Positions 17,701-24,237 of a DNA stretch of 64,000 nt are shown here, piece by piece. The stretch covers positions 1 to 64,000 of the forward strand of contig NZ_LVEN01000046.1 of assembly GCF_001686925.1 (NCBI RefSeq). Direction: 5' to 3'. This stretch comes from Flavobacterium piscis (GTDB lineage: Bacteria > Bacteroidota > Bacteroidia > Flavobacteriales > Flavobacteriaceae). Each line of letters opens with the position of its first letter. The stretch's first letter is position 1. The notes below the pieces were generated by a model that ran no database searches, had not been told where the DNA came from, and saw only the letters and a list, made by a program, of their open reading frames with translations. The translations under genes were made by a program, and so were the position numbers.

Positions 17701-17876
17701 TTTTTATTAGAGAAAAAGGAAAAGATGAAAATGGAAATACACTTGGATATGTTTTTATTGGCGAAGGTATTTTTAAAGAAACTGAAGGTTCGAAACCTAT
17801 GAATATAAAATGGGAGCTAAATGAGCCAATGCCTAATTATCTTTGGAAAGAGTCTGCAAAAATGTCAATAGGTTAA
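14727..17876 (+). CDS. PLD-like / DEAH helicase / DUF3427 protein
   Basis: A 1049-residue multidomain protein. A helical N-terminal region (1-115) precedes a phospholipase-D-like domain (about 130-285) with half of an HKD site (H225-A-K227, then GSSNFS 243-248); the usual Asp is not evident. A superfamily 2 helicase core follows: Walker A ATGTGKT 351-357, DEAH 445-448, TAT 471-473, and QQLGRGLR 646-653 as motif VI. The C-terminal part (about 800-1049, with LFHWQSHN and WELNEPMPNY) matches DUF3427. Such proteins are thought to act on DNA, and PLD-helicase combinations occur in defence systems. The PLD half-site suggests dimerisation to form an active nuclease, or a binding-only domain. Confidence 0.88.
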   Translation: MNQGLYEELVTKLINYKINELDKDIFQIKKTSIDKAEASQLLSQHIGKVIKYALENLPKQKEIDLIDNQIKISNKIIQLLRDELKNEEFEGDLIETEGKILNAVFTKVDAHFKDLDLHLKEITPYTRLIHSELFTGGNAGTTLESELRKEILSSNKIDLLVSFIKWKGIRILERELREFTERGGKLRVITTTYIGATDSKAVEFLASLENTEVKVSYNTGNERLHAKAYLFQRNTGFHTGYIGSSNFSRSALTDGLEWNLKVTTKEVGHIIDKFKKTFEAYWQNADFELYDESIHSEKLVDALKQGRFSKEYTFTTAYFDIKPFPYQKEILEKLEVERTVHNRYRNLLVAATGTGKTVISAFDYKNFRTNNKSSKLLFVAHRKEILQQAKATFQGVLKDNNFGDLWVDGIEPNSNEYLFVSVQTLNNRLKDLKLSPEYYDFIILDEAHHGSASSYRPFLNYFKPKVLLGLTATPERMDNENILDDFCNRIAAEIRLPEALNKKLLSPFQYFGITDSIDLTNVKWEKGKYVASELTALYTKNNIRVGEIITNLNKYLNDINDIRAIGFCVTVEHAIFMTEKFNLAGLKANYLTSKNASERDRIREEFKKKEFNYLFVVDIFNEGVDIPEIDTVLFLRPTESLTVFLQQLGRGLRLAEGKDCLTVLDFVGNSRPEYDFESKFRALIGKTTTSVQKEIEDDFPHLPLGCSIVLEKKTKETILENIKKATSLNVNQIITKIINFQHQTNLPLTLNNFIELYHIPIETIYKKDSWSRLCQRAGITDDFENINEKQIYSAISNKWLSTNSTSYFNFILTIAKQGFNIRIDDFDENQKTMLLMLHYDVWQNAGGFDSLEKSIIQIGKNKTLVNEIIEVLEILIDKIGFKEIDIQLPYEQPLKLHARYTRDQILAAFRLSTFDKKSSNREGAAENKSLNTEILFINLIKSEENFSPTTMYEDYAISETLFHWQSHNAYGPETSKGVSYIRHIESNKKILLFIREKGKDENGNTLGYVFIGEGIFKETEGSKPMNIKWELNEPMPNYLWKESAKMSIG

Positions 17877-17881
17877 AAAAC

Positions 17882-18067
17882 ATGATAGAATATTCAATCT
17901 TAGAAATCCCAACTGTACTTAATTCACCTATCAAAGTCATAGATGTAATTTACAATTGTCCTGTTTGTGATTATGAAATTGAAATAAATATGTTTGTTGA
18001 TGATAATAGTTTTGTAAAATGTGACATTTGCGATCACATAACAAAATTTAAAATTAAAAGAATCTAA
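17882..18067 (+). CDS. Small zinc-ribbon protein
   Basis: A 61-residue protein starting at the ATG five bases after the helicase stop. Two CxxC knuckles (CPVC and CDIC, about 20 residues apart) mark a rubredoxin-like zinc ribbon. No other domain is visible. A longer frame starting at 17843 would overlap the helicase gene and has no advantage. Spacing and strand make it the third gene of the NUDIX-helicase operon, perhaps a DNA- or protein-binding partner. I do not recognise a named family. Confidence 0.65.
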   Translation: MIEYSILEIPTVLNSPIKVIDVIYNCPVCDYEIEINMFVDDNSFVKCDICDHITKFKIKRI

Positions 18068-18319
18068 ATTGTTAAAACGCAATCGCAGAAAGACAAGTTT
18101 TATAATTGTTGCGAAGACTTCGGCTGCGCTCAGCCTGACGAAAAAAAACACAATAAAAAATCTGTTTTTATCCGCGTTTTCACGAAGTGAATCCGTTAAA
18201 TCCGCGTTCCATATTAACATTCCAGTATCGCCATGTCTAACAAAAAAATGGCCTTGAAATTTTCTACCATTTTTTCATAATGTTTTATTAACTCACTTGG
18301 GTTTTCATTCTAAAAAAGA
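18068..18319. other. Intergenic spacer with repeat fragments
   Basis: Holds pieces of dispersed repeats, including GACTTCGGCTGCGCTCAG (18116-18133) and TCCGCG.. words at 18170-18210, and then AT-rich sequence. No gene is supported. The promoter of the next gene begins at 18297. Confidence 0.55.
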
Positions 18320-18327
18320 TAGCTTTG
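18297..18327 (+). promoter_or_regulatory. Promoter of the ribosome-hibernation factor gene
   Basis: TTG (18297-18299), 20 bases, TAGCTTTG (18320-18327): a full match to the Bacteroidota promoter pattern. The expected start of transcription is about 20 bases before the ATG at 18354. Confidence 0.8.
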
Positions 18328-18353
18328 AGAATAATCATTAAATATAAACCGAT

Positions 18354-18668
18354 ATGAAAATTCAAATCAATACCGACAAGAACATCGAAGGACACGAAAG
18401 ATTAGCAACTTATTTTTCTGAAGAATTAGAAAAAGGTTTAGCTCGTTTTGAAGAAAAAATTACCCGCATCGAAGTACATTTTGGAGATGAAAACGGAGAA
18501 AAATTTAGCCTAAACGATAAAAAATGTGTGATCGAAGTTCGTATTGCTAATTTACAACCCCTAACCGTAACAGATCACGCCGATACGCTTGAAAAAGCTT
18601 TTAGCGGTGCTCTTGCCAAAGCAAAAAAATCACTTACTACGACTTTCGAAAAAATGAAAGCGCATTAA
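18354..18668 (+). CDS. HPF/RaiA-family ribosome-associated protein
   Basis: A 104-residue short-form member of the HPF/RaiA (S30AE) family, with the beta-alpha-beta-beta-beta-alpha order seen in IQINTDKNIEGHERLATYFSEEL, ITRIEVHFGDENG, KKCVIEVRI and a C-terminal helix LEKAFSGALAKAKKSLTTTFEKM. Family members bind the decoding site of the small ribosomal subunit and protect idle ribosomes during stress or stationary phase. It has its own promoter and a strong terminator, so it is a single-gene unit. Whether it acts by dimerising or inactivating ribosomes cannot be told, since the long-form C-terminal domain is missing. Confidence 0.88.
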   Translation: MKIQINTDKNIEGHERLATYFSEELEKGLARFEEKITRIEVHFGDENGEKFSLNDKKCVIEVRIANLQPLTVTDHADTLEKAFSGALAKAKKSLTTTFEKMKAH

Positions 18669-18688
18669 TTCATATAGCATCAAAATCT

Positions 18689-18728
18689 AAAAAAGGCATT
18701 ATCTCAAATACGGATAATGCCTTTTTTT
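18689..18728 (+). terminator. Strong rho-independent terminator
   Basis: Stem AAAAAAGGCATTATC (18689-18703) with GATAATGCC and T run (18713-18727), 9-base loop. It follows the HPF-like gene by 20 bases. The A/T flanks let it work in both directions, and it also faces the converging HRCDI lipoprotein gene. Confidence 0.9.
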
Positions 18729-18764
18729 ATTGGTAGCAAGTCAAAGTTATAATTGACGTAAATG

Positions 18765-19415
18765 TTATGATTTTGGTAATGGTGCTCCAACGGCTATATC
18801 GCAGCGATGTCCGGGTTTTCCGTGCGCTGGATTCATTCCGTCTGCTGTTGCTACTTCTTCGGTGCTTAATAAGGCCGGAACTGCATTGTTTGCAGGTGGC
18901 GTAACGGTAAAGTTTTGCGTTGTAGTGCCGCTTTGTGCTGTATTGGCAGCGGGTTGTTTTGCTACAGGAGAATTTAAAGGTGATCCAACAGGAATATCAC
19001 ATCTGTGCCCGGGTTGTCCGTGTGCGGGATTCATTCCTTTGGCTACTTTCGTAGGTGCTATGGTTGTTGTGGTTACTACATTTTGCTGTCCTGAATTTAC
19101 TTGTACTGTTTGTGGTTGTTGCGTAGTGGTTTGTCCTTGCGTTGGAGCCGAATTTAAAGGTGCGCCAACTGCAATATCGCAACGATGTCCGGGTTGTCCG
19201 TGTGCAGGATTTAATCCTTGCGTTGCGCCCATTACGGTATTAGGATTCGTTGCCGGATTTTGAACAACCGACTGCGTTTTTGTGGTGTCTTTTGCTAGTC
19301 CTAGTTTTACCAATTCAGATGTTGGTGTGTTTTCCTGTGGTTCGAGTTCTTTTTTACAAGAGGTAAAAACCAAAGAAGTGACAAATATTGAGGTGATAAG
19401 TATTTTTGGATTCAT
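18765..19415 (-). CDS. Lipoprotein with three HRCDI repeats
   Basis: A 216-residue lipoprotein whose lipobox VFTSC precedes KKELEPQEN. The start is the ATG at 19415; eight upstream codons would displace the signal peptide. The mature chain is low-complexity (Gln, Thr, Asn, Pro) linker carrying three copies of one motif, NPAHGxPGHRCDIxVGxPL, at about residues 68-88, 128-149 and 196-213. Each copy keeps two His, one Cys and one Asp. The motif occurs in many flavobacterial secreted proteins, but its function is unknown to me. The His/Cys content could bind metal or heme. A -7 box lies at 19437-19444. Confidence 0.75.
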   Translation of the reverse strand: MNPKILITSIFVTSLVFTSCKKELEPQENTPTSELVKLGLAKDTTKTQSVVQNPATNPNTVMGATQGLNPAHGQPGHRCDIAVGAPLNSAPTQGQTTTQQPQTVQVNSGQQNVVTTTTIAPTKVAKGMNPAHGQPGHRCDIPVGSPLNSPVAKQPAANTAQSGTTTQNFTVTPPANNAVPALLSTEEVATADGMNPAHGKPGHRCDIAVGAPLPKS

Positions 19416-19504
19416 GATGTAGGTTTTTAGAGCTCTCAAATATAGTAAGATTTCACCATATAAGTAATATAAGATAATTTAAGATTTTTCGCTATTTGGA
19501 TTAT

Positions 19505-19713
19505 AATCGTTGAGCCAAAATTTCACGCAAAGACGCAAAGGCGCAAAGTTTTTATTTTAAAGCCACAGATTAAAAAGATTCAAATAAATTTTGGTTCACG
19601 CAGATTTAAAATGCTTTGCGTATATCAGCTTAAATCTTTTTAAATCTGCGTGAACCAAAAACTTTGCGCCTTTTCGTCTTTGCGCGATTAAAAAACTCTG
19701 CACCTTTTAACTT
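19505..19713. repeat. Nested dispersed inverted repeats
   Basis: An outer pair of CGCAAAGACGCAAAGGCGCAAAG-family arms (about 19530-19550 and 19658-19690) encloses an inner pair with 23 perfectly matching bases (19589-19611 and 19638-19660), loop 26. A solitary CCACAGATTAAAAAG piece lies between them at 19562. It fills the gap between divergently transcribed genes. Confidence 0.8.
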
Positions 19714-19762
19714 TGCACCTCTGAAAAATTTTTTACTAACTTTAAATCCAAAATAAAACCTC

Positions 19763-20254
19763 ATGAAAAAATCAATTCTACTTTTATTATTCGTTGCCAC
19801 TTTTGCAAATGCACAAACTTCTGAGAAAGACAAAGTCAGTCAAACCATTGATACCTGGCATAAGGCTGCGGCCGATGTGAAATTTGAAGACTACTTTAAT
19901 TTAATTGCCGAAGACGGAATTTTTATTGGAACTGATGCTACCGAAAACTGGACCAAAAAAGATTTTAAAGTTTGGGCGAAACCGTTTTTTGATAAAGGCA
20001 CTACTTGGAATTTTACAGCCTTAGAACGTCATATCTTTTTTGACAAATCAGGAAAAATTGCGTGGTTTGATGAATTGCTCAATACACAAATGAAAATTTG
20101 CCGCGGTTCGGGTGTTTTGGTTAAAGTAGGGAAAGAATGGAAAATTCAGCATTATGTTTTATCAATGACAATTCCTAATGATGAAGTCGATGCGGTTACT
20201 AAGATAAAAGCGCCAATCGAAGACGTTCTGATTGCAAAGCTTCAGAAAAAATAA
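19763..20254 (+). CDS. Secreted NTF2-like (SnoaL_3-type) protein
   Basis: A 163-residue protein with a signal peptide ending at ANAQ (residue 18). The mature NTF2-like domain starts with the helix KVSQTIDTWHKAAADVKFEDYF. It has the pattern EDGIFIGTDATENWTKKDFKVWAKPFF seen in SnoaL-like family members, and ends with GSGVLVKVGKEWKIQHYVLSM. It is probably a periplasmic ligand-binding or enzymatic domain, with substrate unknown. A near-consensus promoter is visible: TTG at 19713-19715, 21 bases, TAACTTTA at 19737-19744 (last base A instead of G). It has no operon partners. Confidence 0.78.
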   Translation: MKKSILLLLFVATFANAQTSEKDKVSQTIDTWHKAAADVKFEDYFNLIAEDGIFIGTDATENWTKKDFKVWAKPFFDKGTTWNFTALERHIFFDKSGKIAWFDELLNTQMKICRGSGVLVKVGKEWKIQHYVLSMTIPNDEVDAVTKIKAPIEDVLIAKLQKK

Positions 20255-20516
20255 ACAAATTAGAAGTTTCTTTTTATAATTCTAACTTTTCTAGTGCTTT
20301 ACAGCGCCGTATATCAAATTAATTATAATACAATTGGCAATTTTATCCGTAAATTAGAAGTTCAAAATAAGATACTCTCAAAAAAACGGATCGAATTTTA
20401 CAAAATTGACTAAAATAAAAGATCGACCTCTATTTTATTAGCCCCGAAAATCAAAATCTTTATTTTTTTTTAACTTTGACCCCAAAAAAAATAGGGTTAA
20501 ATAAAGTATTTGAAAA

Positions 20517-21899
20517 ATGAAAATAGAAAGACGCTGGATCATTTCCTTTATTATTATAAGTATTGTTTGTATTACGGGCGCATTTTGGCCAACTGTTACT
20601 GAAAACAATTACGTATTATCAGAATTTGGCACTACAGATCATATTGTTCCTGCCGATGTTGCCTGGATGTTGACCTCTTGTTGTCTGGTTTTGATCATGA
20701 CACCCGGATTATCTTTTTTCTACGGAGGAATGGTAGGCCGCAAAAATGTGATTTCGACCATGCTGCAAAGTTTTATTTGTTTGGGCGTTGTAACCCTTTT
20801 ATGGGTTGTAGTAGGTTTTAGTCTGGCATTTGGTGATCCTGTAGGTTTTGGTTCAGGAGAACATTTTTATAGTTTTTTCGGGAATCCAACTACTTTTGCC
20901 TTTATGGATTATGTGGGTGTTTTACCTCATAAACAATTGGCCAATACGATTCCGTTTATGTTATTTGCTTTGTTCCAAATGAAATTTGCCATTATTGCTC
21001 CGGCAATTATTACGGGTTCATTTGCAGAACGTGTTCGATTTATATCGTATTTACTCTTCATTAGTTTGTTTACCATATTTATTTATGCGCCTTTGTGCCA
21101 TTCGGTTTGGTATCCAACAGGTGTTTTAGGAAGTTATTTTGGCGTAAAAGATTTCGCCGGAGGAACTGTAGTACATATGAGTTCAGGATTTGCTGCTTTG
21201 GCAGGGGTTCTGGTTTTAGGAAAAAGAAAAAATAGCGATCATATACCCACCAATATTCCGTTTGTATTATTAGGAACCGGAATGTTATGGTTTGGATGGT
21301 TTGGGTTCAACGCTGGTTCTGCTCTTGCGGCCAACGGAACTGCAGCAATGGCTTTTGCTACCACAACAACTTCATCTGCCGCAGCAATGTTAACCTGGGT
21401 TTTCTTTGATCGAATGAACGGAAGAAAAGTTTCTGCACTTGGTGCCTGTATCGGAGCTGTTGTAGGTTTAGTTGCCATTACTCCTGCAGCAGGTTTTGTA
21501 TCAGTTCCTGAAAGTATGTTCTTTGGTTTCATCACCGCTTTGGTTTCTAACTCAGTCGTAAATTGCCGTTTCTCAAAAAGATTTGATGATACACTTGACG
21601 TTTTTGCCTGTCACGGTGTTGGCGGAATCATGGGAATGATTTTAACCGCCATTTTTGCGCACGGCGAAGATGCAAGTTTATTACACGGCGGATGGAACGT
21701 TTTTGGCCACCACATGATGGCGTTAGTTTTGGTTTCGATTTTTACTTTCTTCGGAGCATATTTCTTGTTTAAGGTAACGAACTTTATTATTCCGCTACGT
21801 GTTTCTGAAGAAAACGAGCATATTGGTCTTGATTTATCGCAACACGATGAAACGCTTGATCCTAAATTAAAACCTATTACTGAGGCGCATTACGGTTAA
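20517..21899 (+). CDS. amt: Ammonium transporter (Amt family)
   Basis: A 460-residue membrane channel with about eleven hydrophobic segments. The twin pore histidines are present, H220 in GGTVVHMSSG and H366 in FACHGVGGIMG. The signature FYGGMVGRKN is at 68-77 and DFAGGTVVH at 212-220. It conducts ammonia/ammonium across the inner membrane. The C-terminal tail (SEENEHIGLDLSQHDETL) matches the regulatory tail that contacts neighbouring subunits. No glnK gene is beside it, which is unusual since amt is often followed by glnK. A -7 box TAACTTTG lies at 20471-20478. Confidence 0.95.
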   Translation: MKIERRWIISFIIISIVCITGAFWPTVTENNYVLSEFGTTDHIVPADVAWMLTSCCLVLIMTPGLSFFYGGMVGRKNVISTMLQSFICLGVVTLLWVVVGFSLAFGDPVGFGSGEHFYSFFGNPTTFAFMDYVGVLPHKQLANTIPFMLFALFQMKFAIIAPAIITGSFAERVRFISYLLFISLFTIFIYAPLCHSVWYPTGVLGSYFGVKDFAGGTVVHMSSGFAALAGVLVLGKRKNSDHIPTNIPFVLLGTGMLWFGWFGFNAGSALAANGTAAMAFATTTTSSAAAMLTWVFFDRMNGRKVSALGACIGAVVGLVAITPAAGFVSVPESMFFGFITALVSNSVVNCRFSKRFDDTLDVFACHGVGGIMGMILTAIFAHGEDASLLHGGWNVFGHHMMALVLVSIFTFFGAYFLFKVTNFIIPLRVSEENEHIGLDLSQHDETLDPKLKPITEAHYG

Positions 21900-21923
21900 G
21901 AAAAAATATTCTTTGCATTAAAT

Positions 21924-21997
21924 TAGCCACGAATTCACGAATTTCTTCTGCTTGTATTGACGACAACAGATAATTAAAATTCGTGAATTCGTGGCTA
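21924..21997. repeat. Perfect inverted repeat after amt
   Basis: Arms 21924-21944 and 21977-21997 (CACGAATTCACGAATT family) are perfectly complementary over 21 bp with a 32-base loop. The hairpin starts 25 bases after the amt stop and may act as an mRNA 3' stabiliser or terminator. Confidence 0.85.
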
Positions 21998-22044
21998 AAA
22001 ATTTTAAAACCGAATTCAAACTATTTTCATTCGTTTATATTCCT

Positions 22045-22052
22045 TAATTTTG
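22045..22052 (+). promoter_or_regulatory. -7 element of trmB promoter
   Basis: TAATTTTG matches TAnnTTTG. No good TTG is at the -33 distance. Transcription would start at about 22059, so translation must begin at the GTG at 22071 and not at the TTG inside this box. Confidence 0.55.
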
Positions 22053-22070
22053 CTGAAAATTTTTGTAAAA

Positions 22071-22748
22071 GTGGGAAGTAAAAATAAACTAAAAAGATTC
22101 AGAGAAAACGAAACGTTTCAAAACGTTTTTCAACCAACCAGAGAAGAAGTTGTAGGCGATTTGATGCCTTTAAAAGGAAAATGGAACTCTGATTTCTTTA
22201 AAAATGATAATCCTTTAGTTTTAGAATTAGGATGTGGAAAAGGAGAATATTCTGTTGGATTAGCAGAAAGATATCCTGACAAAAATTTTATCGGAATCGA
22301 TATTAAAGGGGCTCGTTTCTGGAGAGGTGCTAAAACTGCCGTAGAAACAGGTCTTCATAATGTGGCTTTTATTCGTACTCAAATCGAATTGATCGACCAT
22401 ATTTTTAATGAGAATGAAGTGGATGAAATCTGGATTACGTTTCCGGATCCGCAAATTAAATACAAAAGAACAAAACACAGAATGACCAACTCTGAGTTTT
22501 TGAAATTGTATAAAAAAATCCTTAAAAAAGACGGTGTTGTAAACCTTAAAACCGATAGCGAATTTATGCACGGTTATACTCTTGGATTGCTTCACGGTGA
22601 AGGACATGAGGTTTTATACGCGAACCATAACGTATATACAAACGAAGGAAGTCCTGAGGAAGTTACTGCTTTTCAGACTTTTTACGAGAAACAATATTTA
22701 GAAATTAACAAGGCAATTACGTATATTCGCTTTAAAATTAAAGACTAA
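22071..22748 (+). CDS. trmB: tRNA (guanine-N7)-methyltransferase
   Basis: A 225-residue SAM-dependent enzyme that methylates G46 of tRNA. The SAM site VLELGCGKGEYSVGLA is at about 51-66. The family segment WITFPDPQIKYKRTKHRMT follows, and then the late motif GSPEEVTAFQTFYEKQY. The GTG start at 22071 gives MGSKNKLKRF, the usual N terminus of flavobacterial TrmB; a TTG frame seven codons earlier falls in the promoter. The downstream LysE gene follows after 41 bases. Confidence 0.93.
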   Translation: MGSKNKLKRFRENETFQNVFQPTREEVVGDLMPLKGKWNSDFFKNDNPLVLELGCGKGEYSVGLAERYPDKNFIGIDIKGARFWRGAKTAVETGLHNVAFIRTQIELIDHIFNENEVDEIWITFPDPQIKYKRTKHRMTNSEFLKLYKKILKKDGVVNLKTDSEFMHGYTLGLLHGEGHEVLYANHNVYTNEGSPEEVTAFQTFYEKQYLEINKAITYIRFKIKD

Positions 22749-22789
22749 TTTAATTTTGTGAACGTTTTTCCAACCCATTAAATAACTGA

Positions 22790-23425
22790 ATGGCATTACT
22801 TACCCCATTACTTTCAGGTTTTATTGCCGCTTTCATTGGAATTATTCCGCCAGGACTAATCAATATGACGGCAGCCAAAGTGAACATGAAAGAGGGGAAA
22901 AAGAACGCCTTATGGTTTGTTGCCGGAGCGGTTTTAGTAATCTTTTTTCAGGTTTCTTTAGCCGTTTTATTCGCTCAGGTAATCGACAATCGCCCTGATG
23001 TGGTAACGTTGTTGCGTGAGGTTGGATTTGCTATTTTTTCTATTCTTACGATTTACTTTTTGTTTATCGCAAAAGAACCCAAAGCCAAGAAATCGAAGAT
23101 TAAAAAGAGCAGCAAAAAAAGCCGTTTCTTTTTAGGAATGCTTTTGTCTGGTTTGAACTTCTTCCCTATTCCGTATTATGTTGTCGTGAGTGTTACGCTG
23201 GCTTCTTACCATCTTTTTGCCTTCGAAAACAACATTATTTTTACTTTTGTGTTCGGATCTGTTTTAGGTTCGTTTGCGGCTCTGTACAGCTATATTGGTT
23301 TCTTTGGCAGGATCGAAAAGAAAACCGATTACCTGATGCGCAACATGAATACTATTATAGGAAGCATTACGGGTTTAATTGCCGTTGCAACGCTTTTTAA
23401 TATCCTGAATTACTATTTTGGGTGA
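22790..23425 (+). CDS. LysE-type membrane exporter
   Basis: A 211-residue membrane protein with about six hydrophobic segments. The N-terminal signature GFIAAFIGIIPPGLINMTAAKV fits the LysE/RhtB amino-acid efflux family. A basic cytosolic loop (KEPKAKKSKIKKSSKKSR) lies near residues 92-110. It may export an amino acid or other small solute; the substrate cannot be told. A -7 box TAATTTTG (22751-22758) begins right after the trmB stop, so it may have its own start of transcription. Confidence 0.82.
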   Translation: MALLTPLLSGFIAAFIGIIPPGLINMTAAKVNMKEGKKNALWFVAGAVLVIFFQVSLAVLFAQVIDNRPDVVTLLREVGFAIFSILTIYFLFIAKEPKAKKSKIKKSSKKSRFFLGMLLSGLNFFPIPYYVVVSVTLASYHLFAFENNIIFTFVFGSVLGSFAALYSYIGFFGRIEKKTDYLMRNMNTIIGSITGLIAVATLFNILNYYFG

Positions 23426-23597
23426 AAGTATTTTTAAAGATTAAAATTTAGGTTTATAAAATTGAACCATTAAGTAATTAAGAAAAATTAAGCACTACTT
23501 TGCAAAACTTCACTTTCTTAATTATTTTTCAATAAAAAAAAGTTAAGTTTTGACTTCATGAACCTTAATATCTTAATGGTAAAAATAACTTAAACGT

Positions 23598-23924
23598 ATG
23601 GCTGAAGATAATTTTTTTGAAAGAGTTTATGCAATCGCCAGACAAATTCCGTACGGGAAAGTAACTTCTTATGGTGCAATTGCGAAAGCTTTAGGAACCG
23701 CTCGTTCTGCGCGAATGGTAGGCTGGGCAATGAATGCATGCCATAATATGGAAGATGTTCCCGCACACAGAGTGTTAAACCGAAAAGGTCTTTTAACCGG
23801 AAAACATCATTTTGACGGAACTAATTTAATGCAGCAATTACTGGAAAGCGAAGGTATTGTTGTAGAAAACAATCAAATTATAGATTTAGAAAAGCACTTT
23901 TGGACGCCTGAAGTTGAATTCTAA
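23598..23924 (+). CDS. Alkyltransferase-like (ATL) protein
   Basis: A 108-residue single-domain protein of the MGMT DNA-binding family (VYAIARQIPYGKVTSYGAIAKALG, then ARMVGWAMNACHN). The alkyl-acceptor Cys of the PCHR motif is replaced: the sequence reads P55-A56-H57-R58-V59. It therefore cannot accept alkyl groups. It belongs with ATL proteins, which bind O6-alkylguanine and hand the lesion to nucleotide excision repair. The helix-turn-helix and the arginine finger region (GTARSARMVG) are intact. It stands alone. Confidence 0.9.
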   Translation: MAEDNFFERVYAIARQIPYGKVTSYGAIAKALGTARSARMVGWAMNACHNMEDVPAHRVLNRKGLLTGKHHFDGTNLMQQLLESEGIVVENNQIIDLEKHFWTPEVEF

Positions 23925-23969
23925 CCGCAATCTTGTAATCCCGATTTCTGTGATAAAAATCAAATCTTT

Positions 23970-24123
23970 TTTTCAGGAGCTAATCCCGTTTTCATAAAAA
24001 TATTTTCGTCGAGTTTGTCATCCCGAGGAACGAGGGATCTCCGCAAGAAACTCCGTAAGCATGGTTTTTTTTCAATCGTTGTCGAGCTGCTAATGGAGAT
24101 CCCTCGTTCCTCGGGATGACAAA
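23970..24123. repeat. Truncated RNA-like element and perfect 29 bp inverted repeat
   Basis: Bases 23971-23988 repeat the start of the structured element of 13.5 kb (TTTCAGGAGCTA). Then arms 24014-24042 and 24095-24123 of the GTCATxxCGA family match over 29 bp without mismatch, with a 52-base loop. It lies at the converging ends of the ATL gene and the sensor kinase gene. Confidence 0.85.
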
Positions 24124-24237
24124 AAATGAGCAAAGAAAAACTTAAAAAACAAGAACCTTTGCGACGCTGCGGGATTAAATGATAATGTAAAGCAACAATT
24201 TAATATGAACTTATATCACTTATACGGTTCAAAAAAA

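Noticed and set aside
14335..18067. Identification as Mokosh or DISARM
   Set aside because: Domain content (NUDIX, SF2 DEAH core, DUF3427) does not match the gene sets of those systems as I know them.
18069..18257. 62-codon plus-strand frame after the zinc-ribbon gene
   Set aside because: Built largely of dispersed repeat fragments.
22050..22070. TTG start for trmB
   Set aside because: It falls in the TAATTTTG box; the GTG at 22071 gives the expected N terminus.
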